A DNA stretch of 64,000 bases from Wenyingzhuangia aestuarii (GTDB lineage Bacteria; Bacteroidota; Bacteroidia; Flavobacteriales; Flavobacteriaceae). A model generated the notes under the pieces. The model saw nothing but the letters and a program-made list of their open reading frames with translations. It was not told the origin of the DNA and did not search any database. The DNA is taken from assembly GCF_011927765.1 (NCBI RefSeq), contig NZ_JAATJG010000012.1, forward strand, positions 62,001 through 126,000, written 5' to 3'. The first letter of the stretch is position 1; each line of letters begins with the position of its first letter. A program made the position numbers and the translations under genes. This document shows, piece after piece, positions 1 to 8,796 of the stretch.

Positions 1-897
1 CTTATTTTCTACAACAGTAGGTTGTTCTGTTTTTTCTTGTTTAAAGGAGTTCTGAATCCATTTGATAATTAGATTTCTTTGTACTTCTGTTAAAGGTTCT
101 TTTTCTTCTGGAGGCATGTTCTGTTCGGTAACTTCGTACAAAATATCATCCCAAACTTTAGCTCCGTGCGGAGTGGTTATGTCCCAGTTTAAATTGTCTA
201 ATCGTAAATCTCCTTTTTGTTTATTGGCATTGTGGCACTCATAACATCTTTGATCTAGAATGGGTTGTATTTTTTCTACAAACTCTTTTATATTGGCCGG
301 TACAGAGTCCTTTTTTTCTTCTACTACTTTTGTATATAAACTTTCTTTTTGGGTTTCTTTAATTCCTAAAACTGCTTTTAAATTGTTAGGCATATCTTTG
401 GTTAAATAGCCATCACCATGTGTTAAAGAACCTCCAAAATGTCCTGCTACAGACAAAACAACCACATTGATTGCTAACAAAAATTTATAAACGTTTATAA
501 ACTTAGGCTTGTACGTATATAGCCAATAATGCAAAACTAACAACCAGACACACAAAACTGCTGTTACAAACCCCAACCACTTGTGGTAATTTAAAATAGT
601 CTTGTTATAACCTCCTGTAGATGCTAACAAAAAACCTGCAACCACAGTTGGAATTACTGTAATTACCGAAAACCAAAGCAAAGGTTGTGCTAGGTTTTCT
701 AAACTTAATTTTGGATTGATAACTTGAAAAACCTCTACCACAAATAAGGCCAACAAAGCACCTATGGGCAAGTGTAAAAACAACGGATGAAAATTACCGA
801 TAAAGGCTCCCCATTCTAGATTAGAATTTTCTGGAATAAAAATTAATGCCGATATACATATAGTAAAAATGATGGCAGCTATAAGTCTTAATTTCAT
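1..897 (-). CDS. DUF2231-like membrane protein with c-type cytochrome domain (partial)
   Basis: This open frame runs from the ATG at 897 to the window edge, 299 codons with no stop, so the C-terminus is missing. The first ~160 residues are hydrophobic with several membrane spans and match the DUF2231 style (HPLFLHLPIGA). The remainder is soluble and carries one haem c motif, C218-Y-E-C-H222, followed by a late Met in QNMPP that could be the distal ligand, as in planctomycete-type cytochrome c domains. It is likely anchored in the inner membrane with the haem domain in the periplasm. It lies 143 bp downstream of the hybrid regulator on the same strand. An electron-transfer role is inferred; the substrate is unknown. 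It could be the start of a separate redox operon rather than part of the PUL. Confidence 0.75.
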   Translation of the reverse strand, partial: MKLRLIAAIIFTICISALIFIPENSNLEWGAFIGNFHPLFLHLPIGALLALFVVEVFQVINPKLSLENLAQPLLWFSVITVIPTVVAGFLLASTGGYNKTILNYHKWLGFVTAVLCVWLLVLHYWLYTYKPKFINVYKFLLAINVVVLSVAGHFGGSLTHGDGYLTKDMPNNLKAVLGIKETQKESLYTKVVEEKKDSVPANIKEFVEKIQPILDQRCYECHNANKQKGDLRLDNLNWDITTPHGAKVWDDILYEVTEQNMPPEEKEPLTEVQRNLIIKWIQNSFKQEKTEQPTVVENK

Positions 898-1040
898 TTT
901 TTGTTGATTTCTATGATTTTAGTAAACTGTTGATTTTTTAAACCAATTCAAATTTAACCATCATATCATCAAAAAAAGAGGGGTATATTCCTTAAAAAAG
1001 GGGGAATACAGATTAATTACTTATAAAAACATAGATTACA

Positions 1041-4000
1041 CTACTGTTCTCTAAGTTTATTCTTTTTAAACTGTAAAGGAGTTAGGCCGTTTTTCTTTTT
1101 AAACAAACCTCTAAAATACTTGCTATCATTATAGCCTAGGAGATACGTAATTTCATTAAAAGAGTAATCTGAATTTAACAAAAACTCTTCTGCTTTTTTA
1201 ATTTTTACAGTCGTGATTAATTCATTTACCGACTGCCCTGTGTAGTCTAAAACTTTTTTATACAACACACTTTTAGACATATTCATTCTTTGAGTAAGTA
1301 ATTCTATATCTAATTTTTTATCTATAAACTCCTCTTCTATCACCTCCATTATTTTATTGATAAATATTTTTTGAGGAGTCTCTTTGTTCTCTGCTTTTGG
1401 AGTTAGACTTATTTCTCTGTCAAATTTTTCTTTGGCCTGTTCTAACAGTTTTAAATGATTTTTAATTTTTAACAACAAACTATCAACATTTAATGGTTTA
1501 GAAATATAATCATTGGCTCCAATAGCCAAAGATTCTAATTCCATTCCACTAAAAGCCGTAATTACAATTACAGGAATGTGAGACGTTCTAAGATCTCCTT
1601 TTAAAACATCACACAATTCAGCACCATTCATATCAGGCATTTTTAAATCCGTAAGAATTAAATCAGGCTTTTTGTCTATGGCCATTTCTTGCCCAATTTT
1701 TCCGTTATTAGCTGTGTAAATCTTATAAAAAGGTTGCAGTTCGTACACAATATATTCTCTTAAATCATTGTCATCTTCTACCAGCAAAATAGAATGTTCT
1801 TTATCTTCTTTTACAACATTCTTCTCTTTGTTTTTTTCTTTCTGTTTTGCATTTTCTTCTTCTACAGGCAGTGCAATACAGATTTTGGTACCTTTGTTGT
1901 ATTCGCTTTCTACATTTACACTACCATCATGAGCCTCTATGTATTCTTTTACAATAGACAAACCTATTCCCTGTCCAACATTTTTAGTATCTGTCTGATA
2001 GAATCGTTTAAAAATTCTATTTAGCTTGTCTTTTCTAATTCCAAAACCTGTATCTTCTACACAAATATCTACAATCTTAGTAGTGTCATCAAACACAACT
2101 CCTAAGGTAATGTTTCCGTTTTTAGGAGTATTTTTAAAGGCATTGGATAATAAATTATACAGTACTCTTTCTATTTTTTCCTTGTCAAAAAAGACAATTA
2201 ATTCCTGTAACTCCGTTTTTAAAATTAAGTTGATTTGTTTCTGAGAAGTTTCAAAATTAAAACTATCAATAATGTTATTTAAAAAGGAAATGAGCTCTAT
2301 TCTTTGAATATTTAAGGTTAAATCTCCACTTTGTATGGTACTAAAATTTAATACTTGATTGATCAAATTAATCAATCTATTGGTGTTTTTAGAAGCTGTT
2401 TCTAACAAATATTTCTTTTCTTCTTCGGATATTTCCTGACCCAACATTTTCTCGATAGGCCTACTAATCATTGTTAACGGAGTTTTTAAATCGTGAGAAA
2501 CATCTGTAAAAAATTTTATTTTCTCTTGATCCGTTTCTCTCAACTTCTTTTCTATCCCTAACTGAATATCAAACTCTTTTTTCAATCGGAATCGTATCAA
2601 TAAGAAACGAATGATTAAAACAACCAACAACACCAAAACAGAAACAAACCACCACGATTTCCAAAAAGGTGGAGTCATGTATATGTCGATTTTCTTAATC
2701 TCTGAATTCCAAACACCGTCCTCATTACTGCATTGCAACTGAAGAGAATGATTACCGTGAGAAATATTATCTATTGCAAAAGTTGAATGTCTTGCTGGAC
2801 TCTCTGTCCATTTTTTATTATCTAACCTATAGCGGTATTTTACTCCATTTGGCGAATTGTAATTAGGAACAGAAACCGTAAGGATTATATAGTTTTCATA
2901 ATGCTTTAAGTCTTTTAAATCTTTGATGCTTTTTCCGTTTACTCCGTTAATCTCTACATCTTCTACATACATAGAATAGGTGTACAAACTTTTATGAAGG
3001 TTCTTTGGATTGAACTTTATAAACCCTTTACTCACTCCAAAATACATCCTCTTATCTTGAGCGTACGTAGAATAACAATTCACAATTTTGTTGGCTGCAT
3101 CACCAAATCCTTTGTAATAAGAGGTGATTTTTTGATTTTTAACATCCAATCTATTCAATCCTAAATTGGTACCAATCCACAAAAACCTATTGTTTTCTGC
3201 TAAAACGGTAGACACATAATTATGTGATAGTCCATCCTTGGTCGTATAATTCTTCTTAACAAAATACTCTTTTTTGTTTTTGTCATACCCTAACTTACTT
3301 AGTCCTCTAGAAGTTGCGGCCCATACATTGTTTTTACCCAAGTAGATGGATTGAACTGTATTACTCCCCAGTTTTTTAGAACGGTTGATGTTTTTTACAT
3401 CTATCACTTGATGATTTTCATCTAAATTAAATTGAAAAATTCCTTTATTAATAGCACTTGCTAATATGGCATTGTGTTCCTCATCATATACCAGATAGTT
3501 TACATTACTCCATTTTAAAACAGGTAAAAATTCAGAGGTATTTTCTTGAATGTTAACTCTTGCAACTCCTTTATGATTTCCAATCCAAAACAAATTTTCT
3601 TTGGTTCTAATCCCCGTATTTAAATACCTAAGTCCAATTTGATCTTTAGAAACTATTTTAACAACATTAAAGTCTTTCTTTTGTTCATTGTATTTAAACT
3701 CATAACCTTCTCTTCTGGTAAACACATAAAATAGAGAGTCGTTATATTTCTGAACTGATTTTATATCTATTTTGGGCAAGTATTCTTTAACCTCTTTCGT
3801 TTCAAAATTCTTTCTAGTCAACCCACTCGTTCCTGCCAACCACTTGGCTCCTGTAAAATCCTGAAAAATAAACTTCTTTGATTTTTCGCTATAGACTTGC
3901 TTAAAGTTTAAGTTGTACGCATCATGATCTCCGTAATTTAACTTAATTAAATCATTGTTAGAAACCACCAACCATGCATTGTTCTGCTTGTCTATAAAAG

Positions 4001-4970
4001 TTTCTCTACCATTCTGAATGGTTTTATGTAATGGAATTCTGTCTAAAACTACCTTGTCTAAGTCTAAGTCAATTTCGTAAATATTGGTAAAAGAAGTAAC
4101 CAATATTTTATTCCTCAACTCATCATATTCCATCCACTTAATTCCATTCACCAATGTTTTAATGGTAGTCCATTGATCTTTTTTTGTGTTGTAAACATAA
4201 ATTTTTTTGGAATTGTCGCCTATCCAAACATTATTAGCAGCATCTACAGTAATGCTTGTTGCATTGGCAGGCACTTTTATTGTTCGTAAGAGTTTTTCTT
4301 TCTTAGCATCAAACATAATCATGTGGCTAGACATTACAAACCACACAAAATTCTTTCTATAATAACCTAATCTAGTATTTCTTACGTTACTTATTTTAAT
4401 AGGTTTTATATCCTCTAAGTCTATGTTTTTTAAAGAAAAATAATGTGGTGTATTATGGCCAATAAAGAGCTTATCTTCGCACAAAGTCATGCTATTTACT
4501 TCAGAAAAAATCTTGTCTTTTTTAAAGTGAATTTCTTGTAATTCTTTTGTTTCAATGGTATAACAATACAGTCTATTATCTTTGGTGTCTAACCAAATTC
4601 TACCAAAATTATCAAACTCAAACTTTTTAATTCTTCTTAAAGGAAAATCAGGGTTTTGGTCTATAAAAGCATGATGCTCGTACTTATATCCATCAAAACG
4701 ATACAAACCATCTTCGGATACAAACCAAATAAAACCTTGTTTATCTTGTCTTACTCTTGAAATATCTGTGGTAGGTAAATCGGTGGTTTCAAACAAAGAA
4801 ATAGCCTCTATTTTTTGAGCACTAACCTCTACAACAGATAGCATCTCAAACAAACAGATGATTACCAAAGCAATCAAGTTACTTTTCTTCAATTTAGATT
4901 TTAGATTATTTTCAATAAATTTTATCACCTTGACAAATATAACATACTGTTGCTTAGTTTTGTTATACAT
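1041..4970 (-). CDS. Hybrid two-component system regulator (HTCS) of the PUL
   Basis: 1309 residues in the classical HTCS order: N-terminal signal/anchor, sensor of repeated Reg_prop beta-propeller units (~60-690), Y_Y_Y domain (~690-765), one membrane span (~775-795), HisKA with phospho-acceptor H826 in VSHDLKTPLT, HATPase with N box and GFGI/GQGIGL glycine motifs, receiver domain with D1108 in LTDLKMPD, and a C-terminal AraC-type HTH (~1205-1305). Such proteins sense an oligosaccharide in the periplasm and activate their PUL. It is the only regulator in the window and so the best candidate for the tandem sites described below. The N-terminus is odd: a TTG at 4892 would give a cleaner signal peptide (MKKSNLIALV...SAQ) and there is a CAAATATA box at 4934-4941 inside the annotated frame, so the true start may be downstream. 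Confidence 0.95.
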   Translation of the reverse strand: MYNKTKQQYVIFVKVIKFIENNLKSKLKKSNLIALVIICLFEMLSVVEVSAQKIEAISLFETTDLPTTDISRVRQDKQGFIWFVSEDGLYRFDGYKYEHHAFIDQNPDFPLRRIKKFEFDNFGRIWLDTKDNRLYCYTIETKELQEIHFKKDKIFSEVNSMTLCEDKLFIGHNTPHYFSLKNIDLEDIKPIKISNVRNTRLGYYRKNFVWFVMSSHMIMFDAKKEKLLRTIKVPANATSITVDAANNVWIGDNSKKIYVYNTKKDQWTTIKTLVNGIKWMEYDELRNKILVTSFTNIYEIDLDLDKVVLDRIPLHKTIQNGRETFIDKQNNAWLVVSNNDLIKLNYGDHDAYNLNFKQVYSEKSKKFIFQDFTGAKWLAGTSGLTRKNFETKEVKEYLPKIDIKSVQKYNDSLFYVFTRREGYEFKYNEQKKDFNVVKIVSKDQIGLRYLNTGIRTKENLFWIGNHKGVARVNIQENTSEFLPVLKWSNVNYLVYDEEHNAILASAINKGIFQFNLDENHQVIDVKNINRSKKLGSNTVQSIYLGKNNVWAATSRGLSKLGYDKNKKEYFVKKNYTTKDGLSHNYVSTVLAENNRFLWIGTNLGLNRLDVKNQKITSYYKGFGDAANKIVNCYSTYAQDKRMYFGVSKGFIKFNPKNLHKSLYTYSMYVEDVEINGVNGKSIKDLKDLKHYENYIILTVSVPNYNSPNGVKYRYRLDNKKWTESPARHSTFAIDNISHGNHSLQLQCSNEDGVWNSEIKKIDIYMTPPFWKSWWFVSVLVLLVVLIIRFLLIRFRLKKEFDIQLGIEKKLRETDQEKIKFFTDVSHDLKTPLTMISRPIEKMLGQEISEEEKKYLLETASKNTNRLINLINQVLNFSTIQSGDLTLNIQRIELISFLNNIIDSFNFETSQKQINLILKTELQELIVFFDKEKIERVLYNLLSNAFKNTPKNGNITLGVVFDDTTKIVDICVEDTGFGIRKDKLNRIFKRFYQTDTKNVGQGIGLSIVKEYIEAHDGSVNVESEYNKGTKICIALPVEEENAKQKEKNKEKNVVKEDKEHSILLVEDDNDLREYIVYELQPFYKIYTANNGKIGQEMAIDKKPDLILTDLKMPDMNGAELCDVLKGDLRTSHIPVIVITAFSGMELESLAIGANDYISKPLNVDSLLLKIKNHLKLLEQAKEKFDREISLTPKAENKETPQKIFINKIMEVIEEEFIDKKLDIELLTQRMNMSKSVLYKKVLDYTGQSVNELITTVKIKKAEEFLLNSDYSFNEITYLLGYNDSKYFRGLFKKKNGLTPLQFKKNKLREQ

Positions 4971-5059
4971 TTCTCATCAAAAGATAAAATAAATTTAGAT
5001 TTTGTAACAAATTATGACATACCCCCTAAATTTCGCACTACAATCACCCCATAAAAAAA

Positions 5060-5082
5060 GAGCTAGGAAAAAATCCTAGCTC
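5060..5082 (-). terminator. Rho-independent terminator after GH110
   Basis: Perfect 9-bp inverted repeat GAGCTAGGA/TCCTAGCTC with a 5-base loop, flanked by A/T runs, 27 bp beyond the stop of the GH110 gene. Confidence 0.85.
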
Positions 5083-5108
5083 CAAAAAATATAAACATCA
5101 ATAAACTG

Positions 5109-6929
5109 TTACTTTTTAATTCCTTTGTTTCTTTTAATTTTCACCTTACTAGAATTTTTCTTTTGTTCAATTGTTAATGGCCATGTAAAGTTTTTAAACT
5201 TGTTTTTTTCTATTACCACATCTTCACAATAATCTAAAGAAATAGACGGTAGTTTACTTCCTATTGGATATTTATCATCACTTAACGTAATGCTGTTTCC
5301 TTTTAAATACAAACCTTTTACCGATTTTGCATGTACAAACAATCCGTTAAAACTTTTAAATGTATTATTAACAATACTAATATTTTGATGGTATTTTTTA
5401 GCTCCCAAACGTTGAGTGGGTAAAAACATTGGAGAAATATATAAAGGATATCCTTCTCCAGATCCATAACCAATGTTTTCAAAGGTATTGTTTTTAATAG
5501 TAATGTCTTTAACTGCACCAGACTCGTACCAAGCTTTATTATCTCCTTCAATTAAAATACCATGCATTTGCGAAGAAAAATAGTTGTTTTCTACCACTAC
5601 TTTTCCTTTTGTTGTAATTAACGCTGCTCTAGCTCTGTTATTTCTGATTGTATTATTTGCTAAATACAAATCTGGATTCCACGTTAAATTCTCCACAGAC
5701 AAAGGTCCAGAAGGTATGTTTTCAGGAACATTTGCAACAGTTAATAAAAATCTTTTTTCGTTTAAAATTTTTGTTTTGGTTACCACCGTTTCGTAAAAAG
5801 GTAAAACAGTTTCTCTAGACAACAAGGCTACTTTATCTCCTGGTTCAGAAAAAATAATCCCCGCTTGTTGTACATGACTAATCTCGCACAAGAAAGTGTT
5901 ATTTCCCATGTATTTTTCAATTTTAACATAGGCACCATGTACATTAATTCCGTCATCCATCATATGCTCTAACAAAGAGTTTTCCATTTTAATAACTCCT
6001 TTACATCCTAAAAAGTGAGTTGCATCTGCTCTAGTTGCAAAATGTCTATCATCACGAGAAGTTACTGTAAATTTATGAACGGTTATATTTTCACATCTTT
6101 CCGCAATTAGAGCCATTCCTCCTGCTGCATATACAGTTACATTATCTATAAAACTATCTTTAGAATTAGCTAAATGTATAGCCTGTGCAAATCTATTCCC
6201 TCCTGGACTTGGTCCATAGGTTGCAAAAATAGTTCCTACAGGTGGTGTTACTTTTGTATAATTTGTAAACTTAGCTGTTTTGCTATTAAGTTTTTTAATT
6301 TGTGATTTATGAGTTGATTTTAAGAAATAATCTTTAGTACTCCAAATAGGTGATTTTGTTTTAGGATCAAAAGCTATATTTTGACCAATAACATCTTGCC
6401 AATCGTAATGATTGAAAAGAATTTCGTTGTCTTTTACCTCAAAACCAAACTTTCCGTTATTTACTTCTACAACAAACGAGTTTTCTTTGCTATTGTTTTC
6501 AATTACTTTTAGTTCGTTTACAAAAGAGTGCTCCCAATCTATTTTAAAATTCTTTAAAGTAGTATTCTTGCCTCCTTCTATAACTACAGGACATATTTTT
6601 CCATGAAAATTAAAAGTGGATCCATTACCGTCTATTGTAAAATCTTGAAATTCAAAAATTGGAAAAGCAATACGTTTTAAACTATTATCATGGTTAGTTA
6701 CTGCTCTGTATTGTTCAAAAGCATTCTCTGGATAAAATTCGTATTTTCCTTTTGGAAAAAACAAAGTCACTCCTTTTTGTCCTTTTAAAGATGCTATTAA
6801 TTCATTTACCTCCAACGCTACATCTTTCCCTGGTTTAATTCCATATTCTGAAACGTTTATAACTTGAGCATTTACATACGTTACAAACAACAAAAATAGG
6901 GAACAAACAATCTTTAATTTTTTCATCAA
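5109..6929 (-). CDS. GH110 family exo-alpha-1,3-galactosidase
   Basis: 606 residues with a cleavable signal peptide (ends ...VNAQ). The body has many short beta-strand repeats of a right-handed parallel beta-helix, typical of GH110, including the motif M324-DDG-INVHG, which carries paired aspartates likely to lie in the active site. GH110 inverts terminal alpha-1,3-linked galactose; a marine Pseudoalteromonas member acts on lambda-carrageenan neo-oligosaccharides. Here it would remove the non-reducing D residue after desulfation, in the periplasm. It is a single-gene unit between the HTCS and a sulfatase, with its own putative operator (6954-7018) and terminator. A second, diverged GH110 sits at 30885-32711. 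Family call is firm by overall pattern; exact sulfation tolerance cannot be read from sequence. Confidence 0.85.
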   Translation of the reverse strand: MMKKLKIVCSLFLLFVTYVNAQVINVSEYGIKPGKDVALEVNELIASLKGQKGVTLFFPKGKYEFYPENAFEQYRAVTNHDNSLKRIAFPIFEFQDFTIDGNGSTFNFHGKICPVVIEGGKNTTLKNFKIDWEHSFVNELKVIENNSKENSFVVEVNNGKFGFEVKDNEILFNHYDWQDVIGQNIAFDPKTKSPIWSTKDYFLKSTHKSQIKKLNSKTAKFTNYTKVTPPVGTIFATYGPSPGGNRFAQAIHLANSKDSFIDNVTVYAAGGMALIAERCENITVHKFTVTSRDDRHFATRADATHFLGCKGVIKMENSLLEHMMDDGINVHGAYVKIEKYMGNNTFLCEISHVQQAGIIFSEPGDKVALLSRETVLPFYETVVTKTKILNEKRFLLTVANVPENIPSGPLSVENLTWNPDLYLANNTIRNNRARAALITTKGKVVVENNYFSSQMHGILIEGDNKAWYESGAVKDITIKNNTFENIGYGSGEGYPLYISPMFLPTQRLGAKKYHQNISIVNNTFKSFNGLFVHAKSVKGLYLKGNSITLSDDKYPIGSKLPSISLDYCEDVVIEKNKFKNFTWPLTIEQKKNSSKVKIKRNKGIKK

Positions 6930-6953
6930 CTATTCTATTATAATTATTTTCCA

Positions 6954-7018
6954 CAAACCTACTTGAGAATCTTAAATCTTACGTCTCTGTAAGTACAACT
7001 AAGTTTCTTCTTCGTACA
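6954..7018 (-). promoter_or_regulatory. Promoter with tandem 21-bp operator for GH110
   Basis: On the + strand: -7-like box CAAACCTA (6954-6961; TAGGTTTG on the coding strand), proximal element GTCTCTGTAAGTACA (6983-6997) and distal element TTTCTTCTTCGTACA (7004-7018). The elements start 22 and 43 bp from the box end. The box is 25 bp from the ATG. Confidence 0.6.
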
Positions 7019-7050
7019 TTTCTAGACTACAAAAAGCTAAATTTCTACTC

Positions 7051-8646
7051 TTATGAGTTTTTTTGGATCAATTTATTTACTTGTTCCTTTATTTTCTTGT
7101 TATCATCCTTAGCTAAATCCATATACTTATTTAAATCTTTGGCTAGCTTTACAATTACTTTTTCATATTTTTTATCATCTATAAAGTTGACCAACTCATC
7201 CGGGTCTGCTTCAATATCAAACAACCAAGGTTTTCCACTATACATTACACTTAATTTGTATCTGCTAGTAATAGCAGCATAGTATCCTAAACGAGAAAAA
7301 GTAACATCATCCCAATTAGCAGGTAGCTTGTTTTGAAATAACGGAGTAATATCTCTACCAGCAACTTTAGGGCAATCAATATCTAACAAACTTAAAAATG
7401 TTGGCATCCAGTCTGTATTGTTTGCTGCTAAATTAACTACTTTTTTTCTTGGAATTAAAGGGTTTTTATTGTTCTGTCCTTGTGCTAACACAAATGGAAT
7501 TTTAGCAGATGCTTCGTGAATAGTTCCTTTGTTTACACGTCCGTGTTCTCCTAATAAATCTCCATGATCTGATGAGAACATTACAATTGTATTTTCAAAA
7601 ATTCCTTCATCTTTTAATTTCTGAATGATGCGACCTACATTTTCATCTACAATTTTTACCATTCCCAAATATTGTTGAATACTCTTTTTTAACTTTTCTT
7701 CATCATTGGTTTTGTTATCTGGACTTTGCCATTTAGGTAATTTTGCTTTGTTTTCAAAAGCATATTTGTACGTTTTAGGTAATTCTACTTTTATATTATT
7801 GTATAAAGTATCATATGGAGTTCTTGCTATATCTGGTGTGTGTGGATCTGGAATACTTACCACATAAAAGAAAGGTTTATTTTTATTATCCGCTATAAAC
7901 TCAACAGCTCTGTCTCCCAACCAATCTGTTGTAAATTTTACGTTTTTAGATTTTTTATCTTGATAGATAGGTTGACCATATTTGTCTTTACCTAATAATT
8001 TAGGATTTTTGGCTGCATAATAAGGATTTCCATTAGCATCCATTCCTTTAAACTTATCATGTCCTCCGTTAAACATAAATCTTTTGTCTTGGAATCCATA
8101 ATTATCAGAAGGAACTCCTGTTGGATATGGAGACCACCATTCATCATGGTCTTTATTACCATCTGCAGACCTACTTTCTGCCAAATGCCATTTTCCAGAA
8201 TACCCTGTCATATACCCTGCTCCTGTTAACACATCTGCAATAGTGGTTACATCAGGTTTTAAATATTTACCATCTCCTTTTTTATTAGAATTGTTAGGTA
8301 TTCCTAAAGTCATAGGATACATTCCTGTAAACATAGAGGCTCTAGAAGCTGTACAAACCGCAGCACTACAGTACATTCTATTAAAAATAGTTCCATTTTC
8401 TGCCAAAGCATCAATATTGGGAGTTTTTATAACAGCATCTTTTCCCCACTGCAATGCTTGCTCAGGAGTTAATTGATCTCTGTAACAACTTAGAGTTCTA
8501 AAATTATGTTCGTCTGTAATAATCCAAATTACATTTGTTTTTTTTGTTTGCTGAGCATAACTCTTAACTCCTGTAAATCCAATCATCATACATAATTGAA
8601 CTACATATAAAAGATTCCTTTTTATCATAATTGTTTTTCCTTTCAT
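7051..8646 (-). CDS. S1 family sulfatase (arylsulfatase-like)
   Basis: 531 residues with signal peptide (...KSYAQ). S1 hallmarks are visible: N-terminal metal-binding WIITDEHN, the nucleophile signature C98-TASR with Cys to be converted to formylglycine, followed by ASMFTG, and the later FSSDHGDLLGEHG metal/sulfate site. The signature has Ala instead of the commoner Pro two residues after Cys (C-x-A-x-R), which is tolerated by formylglycine-generating enzymes. It hydrolyses a sulfate ester, here most likely on carrageenan oligosaccharides; which position (G2, D2 or D6) is not deducible. An alternative start is M7 (8628). It appears as a single-gene unit with its own operator, while the terminator of the upstream GH2 operon lies in its leader. 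Confidence 0.9.
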   Translation of the reverse strand: MKGKTIMIKRNLLYVVQLCMMIGFTGVKSYAQQTKKTNVIWIITDEHNFRTLSCYRDQLTPEQALQWGKDAVIKTPNIDALAENGTIFNRMYCSAAVCTASRASMFTGMYPMTLGIPNNSNKKGDGKYLKPDVTTIADVLTGAGYMTGYSGKWHLAESRSADGNKDHDEWWSPYPTGVPSDNYGFQDKRFMFNGGHDKFKGMDANGNPYYAAKNPKLLGKDKYGQPIYQDKKSKNVKFTTDWLGDRAVEFIADNKNKPFFYVVSIPDPHTPDIARTPYDTLYNNIKVELPKTYKYAFENKAKLPKWQSPDNKTNDEEKLKKSIQQYLGMVKIVDENVGRIIQKLKDEGIFENTIVMFSSDHGDLLGEHGRVNKGTIHEASAKIPFVLAQGQNNKNPLIPRKKVVNLAANNTDWMPTFLSLLDIDCPKVAGRDITPLFQNKLPANWDDVTFSRLGYYAAITSRYKLSVMYSGKPWLFDIEADPDELVNFIDDKKYEKVIVKLAKDLNKYMDLAKDDNKKIKEQVNKLIQKNS

Positions 8647-8651
8647 TAAAA

Positions 8652-8693
8652 AAGAGCTTCCCTGTACTAACCAAATACAAATGGGAAGCTCTT
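8652..8693 (-). terminator. Terminator of sulfatase-GH2 operon, within the leader of the next gene
   Basis: Perfect 11-bp repeat AAGAGCTTCCC/GGGAAGCTCTT with a 20-base loop, followed on the minus strand by a T run. It sits between the inferred promoter at 8717-8781 and the sulfatase ATG at 8646, so it could also attenuate that gene. Confidence 0.75.
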
Positions 8694-8716
8694 AACCTTT
8701 TAATAATAACTTATTA

Positions 8717-8781
8717 TAAAAGTAAAAAGATGAAAAAGTTTTAATGTCGCAGAAAATTTTTATTAAGTCTTTCTGAGTACA
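8717..8781 (-). promoter_or_regulatory. Promoter with tandem operator for sulfatase 7051-8646
   Basis: Box TAAAAGTA (8717-8724), proximal element GTCGCAGAAAATTTT (8746-8760, poor) and distal element GTCTTTCTGAGTACA (8767-8781, strong). Spacing is again 22 and 43 bp. The box is 71 bp from the ATG, further than in the other units; CAAATACA at 8672-8679 is an alternative box. Confidence 0.5.
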
Positions 8782-8796
8782 TATATCATGTTCTAA

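Noticed and set aside
1794-2244. Plus-strand open frames opposite the HTCS and other PUL genes
   Set aside because: They are antisense shadows with low-complexity Phe/Ser/Leu-rich translations and no start context.
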